This document shows, piece by piece, positions 32,849 to 41,105 of a DNA stretch of 64,000 nt (position 1 is its first letter; every line of letters begins with the position of its first letter). Source of the DNA: Chryseobacterium mucoviscidosis (lineage in GTDB: Bacteria; Bacteroidota; Bacteroidia; Flavobacteriales; Weeksellaceae); NCBI RefSeq assembly GCF_002177115.1, contig NZ_MVAG01000117.1, positions 44,009-108,008 of the forward strand. The letters are read 5' to 3'. The position numbers and the translations under genes are program-made. Under the pieces are notes generated by a model. That model searched no databases, was not told the DNA's origin, and worked only from the letters and a program-made list of their open reading frames with translations.

Positions 32849-33326
32849 GATTTTCTCCTCCTTTTTTAATGGTGATTCCTATTTTGTACTTTCCGTTCAA
32901 AGCCTTCGCTCCGTCTGCAGAAGCAGGATAAGGCTGAACATCCGTTAAAGAAATAGTATATCCGTTAAATGCAGCCGACTGATGATAGTTTCTGCCTTCA
33001 TTATCCATAGTAGCTAAATTCAGAACCATTGGTCGGGTTGCGGTTCCCATCACTTCAACCTGTGCCACGGCAACACCTGCCCAAATACAGTTTACATCTT
33101 TTGGGCAACGGCTGTCTTCAGAAATTCCTTTGAAAGTTACATTCATCTGATATTCTTCAAGGAATTTGTTTTCACCCTCGTTGAAATAGATCATTCCGCC
33201 ATCTTTGCTGGTTACTTTGGTAACGCCTGTTTTATCCGTGTTCACTTTTAATTTATTTTCTTTTTGAGCATTACAGTTCATTAAAAACAATGAGCCTAAA
33301 CTCAGGATAAGCATTTTATGTAGCAT
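32835..33326 (-). CDS. Small lipoprotein of unknown function
   Basis: A 163-residue predicted lipoprotein with lipobox LFLMNC (Cys18). The soluble part contains two cysteines in DSRCPKDVNCIWAG, reminiscent of a family of small secreted proteins with a CPxxxxCxWAG motif, followed by Val-rich strands. Function unknown. Two ATGs (33326 and 33314) are possible starts. It is 8 nt downstream of the DUF456 gene and overlaps the end of ung. Confidence 0.8.
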   Translation of the reverse strand: MLHKMLILSLGSLFLMNCNAQKENKLKVNTDKTGVTKVTSKDGGMIYFNEGENKFLEEYQMNVTFKGISEDSRCPKDVNCIWAGVAVAQVEVMGTATRPMVLNLATMDNEGRNYHQSAAFNGYTISLTDVQPYPASADGAKALNGKYKIGITIKKGGENPTMK

Positions 33327-33333
33327 AATTTTT

Positions 33334-33825
33334 TTATATAATATTAAGCATATCTAATAATACTACCAAAAACATTGCCACGCCTACCACAAGACTGAAA
33401 CCTGTTCCGTAAATAAATCCTATAAAAGCCCCTTTTGTCGATTTCAGGGCTTTATTCACATCCTTGCTGTCGTGAAGAAGTTCTCCGATAAACACTCCCG
33501 CAAACATTCCCACCAGAAAACCCAAAGGAATAGGTAAAAATATTCCGACAATGGTTCCGATAATCGAACCGATGCTTCCCCAACGCGTTCCCCCGTATTT
33601 CTGATTGGTTTTTGCCGGAATTACATAATTCAAAACTACAGAAGCTACCGTCAGAATTCCGAATGCCCAAACATAAATCATAGGAAGATCTGCATCTGTT
33701 CCGAATTTATAAATTAAAAGTCCGCAGATGCTCAGCAATAAGCCCGGCAAAACAGGAAGAAACGTCCCTAAAATTCCCAGAAACAAAAGAATAAGACAAA
33801 GAATATTAATCAGTGTAGAGTCCAT
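33334..33825 (-). CDS. DUF456 family membrane protein
   Basis: A 163-residue protein with about four membrane helices and the glycine-rich DUF456 pattern: LGTFLPVLPGLLLSICGLLI near the start, GGTRWGSIGSIIGTIVGIFL in the middle and GMFAGVFIGELLHD. The repeated GxxxG-like stretches resemble small pore or scaffold proteins, but the function is unknown. It lies 72 nt after the preceding lipoprotein gene on the same strand and 8 nt before the next. Confidence 0.88.
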   Translation of the reverse strand: MDSTLINILCLILLFLGILGTFLPVLPGLLLSICGLLIYKFGTDADLPMIYVWAFGILTVASVVLNYVIPAKTNQKYGGTRWGSIGSIIGTIVGIFLPIPLGFLVGMFAGVFIGELLHDSKDVNKALKSTKGAFIGFIYGTGFSLVVGVAMFLVVLLDMLNII

Positions 33826-33897
33826 AATTTAAATTTATTTGCAGTATATAACAAAAGTGACTCCAAAGAGCCACTTTATATTGATAAAAAAATTCTG

Positions 33898-35073
33898 TTA
33901 AAGATTCAGGATCACGTACTGTAAAATAACACCCGCATTTCCGATGTTTCCTGCAGCATGATTGTGGAAACTTGTATAATAAATATAACCGCTGTTTGAA
34001 GAACCGGAGCAAGGACCTACAGTTGCGCCCAATGCAACAAGATAAGGAACCAAAGTCTGCGGAACCGAAATCGTGATCTGAATACTGCTTCCCGGAATCG
34101 TAATGCAAACCGGAACAAAAGTTGTGTTCGGAGCATTTCCAATAGGCGTTACCGGAATTCCTGTAGCTGTAAAATGATTCGTTCTCAGCATTAAAGCCTG
34201 ATTAGAACCGTCTTTTACTAAAACTTCCCAGTAAGAAGGATCGTAATTTGTAATTTTTTGCCATGCTCCCATATCAAAATCAATATTAAGATTGCTGAAA
34301 CCAAGAGCACTAGACAATCCTGCGTTGCTTACCACAGCCGGAACAATTCCCGAGTTTCCGTTGTTCACAGAACATAGTTTTGAATCGGGAACAAATCCTC
34401 CCGCAGGAGCACAGCCTGAAGTATTTTCTGTTCCACCCACCAGATAAGAAACATCCCAATCTGAAGCATATATACTTCCGCCATTGGCAACGAAGATTGC
34501 AAGATTAGCATCAATTGCAGGGAAAAGAGCCTGATTGGTGGAATATTTTCTGGAGCCGCAGTTCAGAAAAATAATATCATACTGCGCTATAGCCGTTAAA
34601 TTTGCAAGATCATTATTCGTGATTTCCGTAGCGGTATATCCCAAAGAAAGAATAATATCTTCAATTTTATCATACGAACCTTTTACATAAGCAATTTTAG
34701 CTACCTGATTCAGTTTGGTCTGAGACAGATCCAGCGTTAAAGTTTCGTTATTTTTTACATTTGCCGCAACTTCTGTACGGAAATTGCTTCCATTCCCGGT
34801 CTGAATATGAATGGTATGATTACCGACCGGAGCGTCCAGTGTAAAATTACCATCTGCATCGGAAGTAGTGTAGTAGATCTTATATTTGTCATCGAAAGTA
34901 AAAACGGATGCGCCACCAATGGCTTTGGCTCCGTTCTGTGACATTACTTTTCCGGAGATTTTTCCGGTTTTTACTGTATTATCAGCCGTAGCTTCTGTAG
35001 ATGGAGCATCCGAGCGACAGGAACCCACAGACAATAAGATAATAAAAATAAAAATGAGGTTTAGTTTTTTCAT
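33898..35073 (-). CDS. Lipoprotein with carboxypeptidase-regulatory-like domain
   Basis: A 391-residue lipoprotein: lipobox ILLSVGSC with Cys19; a carboxypeptidase regulatory-like beta domain at about 38-120 (GKISGKVMSQNGAKAIGGAS, DADGNFTLDAPVGNHTIHI); then a Rossmann-like segment (AYVKGSYDKIEDIILSLGYT, IAQYDIIFLNCGS) typical of a glutamine-amidotransferase-like fold. The catalytic Cys in FLNCGS is followed by a second part with a paired disulphide-type C...C. The C-terminus mentions a tail of hydrophobic strands. It may be a surface protein; no enzyme activity is proven. Confidence 0.78.
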   Translation of the reverse strand: MKKLNLIFIFIILLSVGSCRSDAPSTEATADNTVKTGKISGKVMSQNGAKAIGGASVFTFDDKYKIYYTTSDADGNFTLDAPVGNHTIHIQTGNGSNFRTEVAANVKNNETLTLDLSQTKLNQVAKIAYVKGSYDKIEDIILSLGYTATEITNNDLANLTAIAQYDIIFLNCGSRKYSTNQALFPAIDANLAIFVANGGSIYASDWDVSYLVGGTENTSGCAPAGGFVPDSKLCSVNNGNSGIVPAVVSNAGLSSALGFSNLNIDFDMGAWQKITNYDPSYWEVLVKDGSNQALMLRTNHFTATGIPVTPIGNAPNTTFVPVCITIPGSSIQITISVPQTLVPYLVALGATVGPCSGSSNSGYIYYTSFHNHAAGNIGNAGVILQYVILNL

Positions 35074-35226
35074 AAGTTTTAGCGTTTAATTACATCACTA
35101 AATTAACAATTTTATTATTATAAATATCTTAATTTTAGAATAATTTTAAATAATCGTTAATTGAAATTGAAATATTTTATGAAAAATCCTTATTTAATCG
35201 ATATTGAGTGAATTTAATTTTTTTAC

Positions 35227-35234
35227 TAAATTTG
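35227..35234 (+). promoter_or_regulatory. -7 box (TAAATTTG) before mscS-like gene
   Basis: TAAATTTG ends 5 nt before the ATG at 35240, which argues for that start over the upstream TTG at 35204. Confidence 0.55.
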
Positions 35235-35239
35235 TTAGA

Positions 35240-36508
35240 ATGAATGATCAGTTACAGGAAACCAAAAATTTCATACAGGATTTAAGCGAACAGCTTTATT
35301 TATACATTACCAAAATTTCTCCGGCAGGTCTGGATTGGGTTTTTCATGCCTTTACAAAACTTGCGATTCTTGTTATTGTATTTTTGCTGATAGACTTTCT
35401 TGTAAAACCGCTAATCAATCTTATCTTCCGTTTTTTTCATAATGAAGAAAAATATCCGGTGATAAAATCAATTTATCAGTCAAGAATAACAAATTCCGTA
35501 GCTCATCTTTTTGCTTTGGCAATTGTACTGGGGATTCAGACTTCTATATTTCCGCCAAAAGCAATTCCCAGAACCAATATCTTTATTATACGTTCCATTA
35601 ATTTAGGACTTGTATTAATTCTTGCCGGAATGCTCTATCGTGGTCTTACTGCTTTCAGAAATTATTTCGCCATTAAACAGGATTATTACAAAATCATGGC
35701 ATTGAATGCGATTTCTGAAACAATGAAAATTTTAGGAATCTTCATTTTTTCCATTGTAGGGATTTGTGTGATTTTCGGGATTAAAGGAGCTACCATTGTT
35801 GGAAGTTTAGGAGCAATTACAGCAGTTCTGGTACTGGTTTTCCGCGATACCATTCTCGGATTTGTAACCGGAATACATGTTTCAACTTCTAAAAGTCTTA
35901 AAGTAGGAGACTGGATCAGTATTCCTAAATACAATATCGAAGGAAATATTTCAGACATCAGTCTTTTAACGACGAAGATCATGAATTTTGATAAAACCAT
36001 TTCATCGATTCCCACCTATGATCTTTTAACCACTGAAATTAAAAATCTTCAGGTGATGTCAGAATCCAACACCAGAAGAATTAAGAAATCAATTTATTTT
36101 AACATCAATTCCTTTAAATTTTTAACGGAAGAAGATATTGAGCGTTTGAAAGATATCAATCTGATCTCAGAATATCTTGAAGGAAAAAGCATTGAGCTGA
36201 GAAAAGAAAAAGAAACTTTGAAGCACAGTGATAAAATAGTGAACGGAAGACAGCTTACTAATATTGGCGTTTTCAGATATTATGCAGAAAAATATCTCCA
36301 GAATGATCCCGATGTAGATCAGGATGGGGCAATGATGGTTCGTCAGTTGGATATTACTCCGCAAGGTCTGCCTTTAGAAATTTACTGTTTCGCCAATGAT
36401 TCGCGTTGGGAACATTTTGAGCAGATTCAGGCGGATATTTTTGATCATTTACTGGTTGCTTCTAAAGAATTTGATCTTCAGGTAATGCAGATCAGTGTAA
36501 AGGTGTAA
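35240..36508 (+). CDS. MscS-type mechanosensitive channel
   Basis: A 422-residue MscS-family protein, releasing solutes on osmotic downshock. About five membrane helices precede the conserved pore-lining helix and beta domain: GSLGAITAVLVLVFRDTILG, then FVTGIHVSTSKSLKVGDWIS and NIEGNISDISLLTTKIMNFD. The C-terminal cytoplasmic domain is longer than in MscS itself, as in the YbdG/YnaI-like group. I start at the ATG at 35240 because of the -7 box just before it. It ends at a hairpin terminator shared with the pdxJ promoter region. Confidence 0.9.
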   Translation: MNDQLQETKNFIQDLSEQLYLYITKISPAGLDWVFHAFTKLAILVIVFLLIDFLVKPLINLIFRFFHNEEKYPVIKSIYQSRITNSVAHLFALAIVLGIQTSIFPPKAIPRTNIFIIRSINLGLVLILAGMLYRGLTAFRNYFAIKQDYYKIMALNAISETMKILGIFIFSIVGICVIFGIKGATIVGSLGAITAVLVLVFRDTILGFVTGIHVSTSKSLKVGDWISIPKYNIEGNISDISLLTTKIMNFDKTISSIPTYDLLTTEIKNLQVMSESNTRRIKKSIYFNINSFKFLTEEDIERLKDINLISEYLEGKSIELRKEKETLKHSDKIVNGRQLTNIGVFRYYAEKYLQNDPDVDQDGAMMVRQLDITPQGLPLEIYCFANDSRWEHFEQIQADIFDHLLVASKEFDLQVMQISVKV

Positions 36509-36548
36509 CGAAACTTATTCTTCGAATGTAAAATTTCATGAAATAATA

Positions 36549-36580
36549 AACCCACTTTTAAGTTGGGTTTTTTTATTTTT
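36549..36580 (+). terminator. Terminator after mscS-like gene
   Basis: AACCC-ACTT, a 2-nt loop, AAGT-(T)-GGGTT and a run of seven or more T. The T run merges with the -7 box of pdxJ. Confidence 0.8.
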
Positions 36581-36581
36581 G
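36574..36581 (+). promoter_or_regulatory. -7 box (TATTTTTG) before pdxJ
   Basis: TATTTTTG ends 4 nt before the pdxJ ATG at 36586, within the T tract of the preceding terminator. The mRNA would be leaderless. Confidence 0.5.
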
Positions 36582-36585
36582 CAGT

Positions 36586-37305
36586 ATGACAAAACTAAGT
36601 GTAAACATTAATAAAATTGCGACGCTGAGAAATGCAAGAGGAGGAGAAACCCCAAGTGTAACGGAAGCAGCCGTAAAAATTCAGGAGTTTGGAGGACAGG
36701 GCATTACCATCCATCCAAGACCGGATGAAAGACACATCACAAGAAAAGATGTTTATGATCTGAAACCTTTGGTAACCACGGAATTCAATATCGAAGGAAA
36801 TCCCCACCGTTCCTTTATCGATATGGTTCTTGAGGTGAAGCCGGAACAGGTAACGTTGGTTCCTGATGCAGATGATGCCATTACTTCAAATGCGGGTTGG
36901 GACACGAAAAAACATCTGGATTTTCTTACGGAAATTATCGCAGAATTTAAAAATGCAGGAATCCGTACTTCAATTTTCTTAGACCCGACTCCCGAACTGG
37001 TAGAATATGCTGCCAAAACAGGAACCGACAGAATTGAACTCTACACTGAAGCTTATGCTAAAAATTATACTCTAAATAAAGAATCTGCTATAAAACCTTA
37101 CTACGATACGGCGGTTGTTGCCACAGATTTCGGGTTGGGAATTAATGCAGGGCACGATTTAAGTTTAGAAAATTTAAAATATTTTGCAGATACCATTCCG
37201 AATTTGCTTGAAGTTTCCATTGGTCACGCCTTGGTTTCAGAGGCGTTATATATGGGAATGGAAAATACAGTTCAGGCTTATCTGAAGAGACTGGCAAAAT
37301 GGTAA
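36586..37305 (+). CDS. pdxJ: Pyridoxine 5'-phosphate synthase
   Basis: A 239-residue PdxJ, the last step of the deoxyxylulose-dependent vitamin B6 pathway, condensing 1-deoxyxylulose-5-phosphate with 3-amino-2-oxopropyl phosphate. Motifs: LSVNINKIATLRNARGGETP, ITIHPRPDERHITRKDVYDL (the phosphate and His catalytic region), FNIEGNPHRSF, TLVPD, SIFLDPTP, RIELYTEAYA, GINAGHDLS and EVSIGHALVSEAL. The set is complete and the length is typical. Monocistronic between the channel and an alpha/beta hydrolase gene. Confidence 0.97.
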   Translation: MTKLSVNINKIATLRNARGGETPSVTEAAVKIQEFGGQGITIHPRPDERHITRKDVYDLKPLVTTEFNIEGNPHRSFIDMVLEVKPEQVTLVPDADDAITSNAGWDTKKHLDFLTEIIAEFKNAGIRTSIFLDPTPELVEYAAKTGTDRIELYTEAYAKNYTLNKESAIKPYYDTAVVATDFGLGINAGHDLSLENLKYFADTIPNLLEVSIGHALVSEALYMGMENTVQAYLKRLAKW

Positions 37306-37397
37306 AAATCGCAAGTTATATGTGAAGCTTAAGGTTTGATAAATATTTTCTAAACTTCCTGCTTCCATCACCCCGCTTCTATCTAAAAACAAAACGT

Positions 37398-38177
37398 ATG
37401 GAAATTTTAAATTCAAAAATATTTGGCGAAAATCTTTCGTCTACACCGCTTTTGGTATTTCACGGTTTATTTGGAATGCTGGATAACTGGGGAACCTTCG
37501 GGAAAGATTTCGGAGAATTTGTACCGACTCACCTTATTGATCTCCGCAACCACGGAAGAAGTTTTCATTCCGATGAGATGTCTCACGACGATTTAGCAGA
37601 TGATATTCTTCGGTATATGGATCATTACGGCATAGAAAAAGCTCATATTCTGGGGCATTCTTTAGGCGGAAAAGCAGTGATGCAGTTTGCTATTAAATAT
37701 CCTGAAAAAGTTGAAAAGCTTATCGTTGTGGATATTTCTCCGAAAGCATATCCTCCACATCATCAGGGAATTATCAAAGCTCTGGAAACGGTGGATTTTA
37801 ATACGGTAAATTCCAGAAATGATGTGGAAGCGGTTTTGAGCCAGTATATTCCTGAAAGATCAACCATACAATTCCTTACAAAAAATCTGTATTGGGACGA
37901 TAATAAAAAACTCAACTGGAGATTTAACCTAAAAACTCTGTCTGAAAAATACAATCAGTTTGTCTCGAATGCCATTAAATTTGGCGTTTTTGATGGTGAA
38001 ACGTTGTTTATTGCGGGCGAAAAGTCAAACTATATTCTTCCTCAGGACGAATTTGCCATCAAACAGCAGTTCCCAAAAGCTCAGTTTTCAACGGTTAAAA
38101 ATGCAGGACATTGGGTTCAGGCTGAAAATCCTGTCGATTTTGCTAAAATCGTCAAAGAATTTTTGAATATTATGTAA
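37398..38177 (+). CDS. Alpha/beta hydrolase (YbfF-like esterase)
   Basis: A 259-residue alpha/beta hydrolase. The oxyanion region HGLFGMLDNWGTFGKDF, the loop DLRNHGRSFHSDEMSHDDLA, the nucleophile elbow GHSLGG with Ser88 and the C-terminal NAGHWVQAENP with the catalytic His form the complete triad layout of the YbfF/ABHD11 esterase group. A thioesterase or ester substrate is likely. It is preceded by a low-complexity spacer and followed after 116 nt by the graspetide precursor genes. Confidence 0.9.
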   Translation: MEILNSKIFGENLSSTPLLVFHGLFGMLDNWGTFGKDFGEFVPTHLIDLRNHGRSFHSDEMSHDDLADDILRYMDHYGIEKAHILGHSLGGKAVMQFAIKYPEKVEKLIVVDISPKAYPPHHQGIIKALETVDFNTVNSRNDVEAVLSQYIPERSTIQFLTKNLYWDDNKKLNWRFNLKTLSEKYNQFVSNAIKFGVFDGETLFIAGEKSNYILPQDEFAIKQQFPKAQFSTVKNAGHWVQAENPVDFAKIVKEFLNIM

Positions 38178-38293
38178 CATAAAGTGTTTATTTTGGCTGA
38201 ATTGTTAAAATTTTCTTAAATTTTAAATTTACTCTTCTTTGTGTGATATTTTTTAATATTTTAGTCGAAGCTAAATCACTAAATATTAACATC

Positions 38294-38512
38294 ATGGAAA
38301 ATAAGAAAAACAAAAAGCCGTTCTTCGCATCATTTTTAGAAAAACAAATCGCAGAACCGGAAAAAATCAAAGGAGGATCTGAAACTGTTGCCACAGCTCC
38401 GTTAAAAGATAATGTTACAACAGCGCTTCAGGACAGCATTACAAAACCTTCCAATGATAATGTGACCATGAAATATCCTTCCGATGGCGATGAGGGAGGT
38501 ACAGAAATCTAA
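38294..38512 (+). CDS. Graspetide precursor 1 (microviridin/chryseoviridin-like)
   Basis: A 72-residue ribosomal peptide precursor. The leader holds KKPFFASFLEKQ (residues 7-18), the helix recognised by microviridin ATP-grasp ligases (PFFARFL in microviridin), then a double-glycine KIKGG (about 24-28). The C-terminal core is TMKYPSDGDEGG, matching the microviridin T-x-K-Y-P-S-D motif in which Thr and Ser form esters and Lys an amide with following acidic residues. A degenerate core-like stretch SITKPSNDNV precedes it. The start is the ATG at 38294, since the upstream frame lacks family similarity. Products of this family are usually serine-protease inhibitors. Confidence 0.93.
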   Translation: MENKKNKKPFFASFLEKQIAEPEKIKGGSETVATAPLKDNVTTALQDSITKPSNDNVTMKYPSDGDEGGTEI

Positions 38513-38539
38513 AAACGAACAACCCAAAATAAAACAACT

Positions 38540-38758
38540 ATGAAAAACAAAGATTCAAAGAAGAAGCCATTTTTCGCTTCATTTTTAGAGAAACAATTAC
38601 AGGATCCTGAAAAAATTAAAGGAGGAGCAAATGTAACAATTGCTTCGCAGGATACGGTTACAAAACCTGCTGTAGATACTGTGACAAAGCCAATCTATGA
38701 TATGGCGCAGACAATGAAATATCCTTCTGATGGGGATGATGATTCTCCATCGATTTAA
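38540..38758 (+). CDS. Graspetide precursor 2 (microviridin/chryseoviridin-like)
   Basis: A second 72-residue precursor, 27 nt after the first. The leader KKKPFFASFLEKQLQDPEKI and KIKGG are nearly identical to precursor 1, and the core is TMKYPSDGDDDSPSI. Upstream of the core are two further T-K-P units (DTVTKPAVDTVTKPIYD), which look like decayed or alternative ring-forming cores. Having two paralogous precursors suggests two related products or a diversifying locus. It is followed by a terminator and then the ligase genes. Confidence 0.93.
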   Translation: MKNKDSKKKPFFASFLEKQLQDPEKIKGGANVTIASQDTVTKPAVDTVTKPIYDMAQTMKYPSDGDDDSPSI

Positions 38759-38795
38759 TGTATTTTTATCTTGATCACATTAAAAAAATCATACT

Positions 38796-38829
38796 AAAAG
38801 GAAACTTACACTCTAAGTTTCCTTTTTTA
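38796..38829 (+). terminator. Terminator between graspetide precursors and ligases
   Basis: AAAAGGAAACTTA, a 5-nt loop, TAAGTTTCCTTTT and more T. The ligase gene starts 14 nt later, so the enzymes are probably made by partial read-through or from a weak downstream promoter. Confidence 0.85.
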
Positions 38830-38842
38830 ATAAAAATGGCAG

Positions 38843-39799
38843 ATGATTCTTTGCATTACACATTCTCAGGATTTTTACAATATTGATATCTTTTTTGAAT
38901 ATTTAAAATCTAAAAATATTCCTTTTTTCAGACTAAATTCTGATAAAATAAATCATTATCAGAAAATAAGCATCAGCGAAAACTTTTTTGAATTAACCGA
39001 TGAACTCGGAAATACCGTTAATTCAAATGAAATTAAAGCGGTGTGGCACAGAAAATCGTGGGGAATCTCTGTTCCTGAAGAACTGGATGAAACCTACACA
39101 AAAATTTTTCTGAAAGAATACGCTGCTCTCAGATACAATCTTTTCACCTTGGTGGAAGAAATTCCGTGGATTAATCCGTTTGAGAATGAAAATAAGATTG
39201 ATAGCAACAAAATGTATCAATTAAAGATCGCCCAAAAAAACAATCTTACTATTCCCGAAACTATTTTTTCGAACAATTCAGAACAAATAACTGAGTTTTT
39301 CCATAAGAAATGCAATGGAAAAATGGTGGCAAAACTTCATGGTGCGCTTTCAAAAACAATGAGCGGCGAAAATTTCCTTTCCACCAACATCATCGATGAA
39401 AATTCTCTCGAAAATATAGAAGACATAGAATACTGTCCCATGATTTTTCAGCCCTACATCGAAAAAGAATATGAATTGAGAATACTGTATCTTGAAGGAG
39501 AATTTTTTACCGGAAAAATCAATAACAGCGAAAACGCAGACTGGAGAATAGCCAACGAAAATTATTTTTGGTCAGAATACCATTTACCGGAACATATGAA
39601 GACCGGTCTTACCTCAATGATGAAAGATATGGGATTGTACATCGGAGCAATCGACATGATAAAAGGTAGAGATGGAAAATATTATTTCCTCGAAGTAAAT
39701 CCGCAGGGAGAATGGGGAATGCTGCAAAAAGAACTTAATTTCCCGATTGCGGAAAAAATTGCCGATAACCTTATAAAAAGAATGAATACCAATGAATAA
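38843..39799 (+). CDS. ATP-grasp peptide ligase (MvdC-like)
   Basis: A 318-residue ATP-grasp ligase. The N-terminal part ILCITHSQDFYNIDIFFEYL and AVWHRKSWG, the ATP-binding middle (KMVAKLHGALSKTM, YCPMIFQPYI, KEYELRILYLEGEFFT) and the metal-binding end GAIDMIKGRDGKYYFLEVNP QGEW match the microviridin macrocyclase group. In microviridin systems one ligase forms the ester rings and the other the amide ring; I call this one MvdC-like by its order before the MvdD-like gene and by general similarity, so the ring specificity is inferred. It overlaps the next gene by 8 nt. Confidence 0.87.
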   Translation: MILCITHSQDFYNIDIFFEYLKSKNIPFFRLNSDKINHYQKISISENFFELTDELGNTVNSNEIKAVWHRKSWGISVPEELDETYTKIFLKEYAALRYNLFTLVEEIPWINPFENENKIDSNKMYQLKIAQKNNLTIPETIFSNNSEQITEFFHKKCNGKMVAKLHGALSKTMSGENFLSTNIIDENSLENIEDIEYCPMIFQPYIEKEYELRILYLEGEFFTGKINNSENADWRIANENYFWSEYHLPEHMKTGLTSMMKDMGLYIGAIDMIKGRDGKYYFLEVNPQGEWGMLQKELNFPIAEKIADNLIKRMNTNE

Positions 39800-40796
39800 A
39801 ATTTTAATAATTACCCATACAGGAGATAATTTTTCTATAGAAAAAGTAACTGAATATATTGCTGAGAACAATTGTGAAGTCATCCGTTTCGACGTAGATT
39901 TATACCCTTTGCAAAATAAATTATCTACCCGTTTTGAAGACGGAAAGTGGATCAGTATTTTAGAAACTCCAGAAAAAAAACATCGTTTAGACGATATTTC
40001 CGCAGTCTGGTACAGAAGAGCCTACAATATTGGATCTGGTCTGAAAGAAGAACTGGATTCTAAATTTTACGGAGCTGCGATGGGAGAGATCAGAACGACA
40101 CTATTTGGATTTTTAGAGTCTATTGATGTCTATGCATTCGGAAAACCAAGTGTTTACAGAAGAGTAGACAGTAAGGAAGAACAGTTGAAAATAGCTCATA
40201 AAATTGGACTCAGGATTCCGAAATCCTGCCTTACGAATAATCCGGAAGAGGCAAAACAATTCATTGTAAAACATAAAAATGTGGTTGCCAAAATGCAGAC
40301 AGGATTTGCCATTTATGAGGACGGTGTAGAAAGTGTGGTCTTCACCAATGTGGTAAAGGAAGATAAACTGGAAGAACTGGATACGCTTTTGTACTGTCCG
40401 ATGCAGTTTCAGAAAAAAATTGAAAAGAAAAAAGAACTTAGAATAACCATTGTCGGAAGAGATGTTTATGCTTTCGAAATCGATTCTCAACAGTCGGAAG
40501 CTGCAAAAATAGACTGGCGAAAAGACGGGGTAAATCTTATTGATAAATGGATTCCGACAGATCTTCCGACAGACATCGAAGCAAAATTGCTGGAACTTCT
40601 GGATGTTTATAACATCGATTACGGAGCAATAGATATGATCGTTTCACCCGAAGACGAATATTATTTCATTGAGATCAACTGTGCCGGAGAATTCTTCTGG
40701 CTGGATAATCTCACCGAAGGAAACCTTATTTCAAAGAGTATTGCTGATATTTTATGCGATAAAGCTCCAAGAAGAAACAATATGGTTTTGGTTTAA
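39792..40796 (+). CDS. ATP-grasp peptide ligase (MvdD-like)
   Basis: A 334-residue ATP-grasp ligase, paralogous to the preceding gene. It shows the MvdD-type opening ILIITHTGDNFSIEKVTEYI, AVWYRRAYNIG, the grasp region VVAKMQTGFAIYED and YCPMQFQKKIEKKKELRITI, and the end YGAIDMIVSPEDEYYFIEIN CAGEFFWL. It starts within the preceding gene and ends at the terminator at 40823. With two precursors and two ligases the cluster is self-sufficient for ring formation; the protease/exporter and N-acetyltransferase of other clusters are not adjacent. Confidence 0.87.
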   Translation: MNKILIITHTGDNFSIEKVTEYIAENNCEVIRFDVDLYPLQNKLSTRFEDGKWISILETPEKKHRLDDISAVWYRRAYNIGSGLKEELDSKFYGAAMGEIRTTLFGFLESIDVYAFGKPSVYRRVDSKEEQLKIAHKIGLRIPKSCLTNNPEEAKQFIVKHKNVVAKMQTGFAIYEDGVESVVFTNVVKEDKLEELDTLLYCPMQFQKKIEKKKELRITIVGRDVYAFEIDSQQSEAAKIDWRKDGVNLIDKWIPTDLPTDIEAKLLELLDVYNIDYGAIDMIVSPEDEYYFIEINCAGEFFWLDNLTEGNLISKSIADILCDKAPRRNNMVLV

Positions 40797-40822
40797 AATT
40801 CTTCCAACCACAGATAATGCAG

Positions 40823-40848
40823 AAAACGGGCGAAAGTCCGTTTTTTTA
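40823..40848 (+). terminator. Terminator of graspetide operon
   Basis: AAACGGGC, tetraloop GAAA, GTCCGTTT and a T run. It closes the ligase genes. Confidence 0.85.
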
Positions 40849-40858
40849 ATTTATCTTC

Positions 40859-41105
40859 AGTTCGGGATAAGAAATAAATTTAGATAATTGATTTATAGTA
40901 TTATATTAAATTACCGCAAATAAAAACAAAAGATTTTTTACTTATTGAAAGTGTGTAAGCTAAATAAAGGCACTTCGTTTATTCAAAAAACACAAAAATG
41001 GTATTACTTTAATAAGTTTTACGCCTTTGTATATCTTAAAAAATGAATTCCTGATAATTGAATCTCTTTGTTTTACCTTGCGTTTAAGAAGACTTATCCC
41101 GAACT
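40859..41105. mobile_element. MITE-like element with 13-bp terminal inverted repeats
   Basis: AGTTCGGGATAAG (40859-40871) and its exact inverted copy CTTATCCCGAACT (41093-41105) bound 247 bp of AT-rich noncoding sequence, with no transposase gene. The gap between the graspetide terminator and the SDR gene holds little else. The TTCGGGATAAG end resembles a recurrent intergenic motif; a partial match (CTTATCCCAGATCTGAG) lies near 46149 in the tyrA leader. Target-site duplications were not identified. Confidence 0.6.

Noticed and set aside
35204..35239. TTG start 36 nt upstream for the mscS-like gene
   Set aside because: The -7 box at 35227-35234 would lie inside the coding region; ATG at 35240 fits better.
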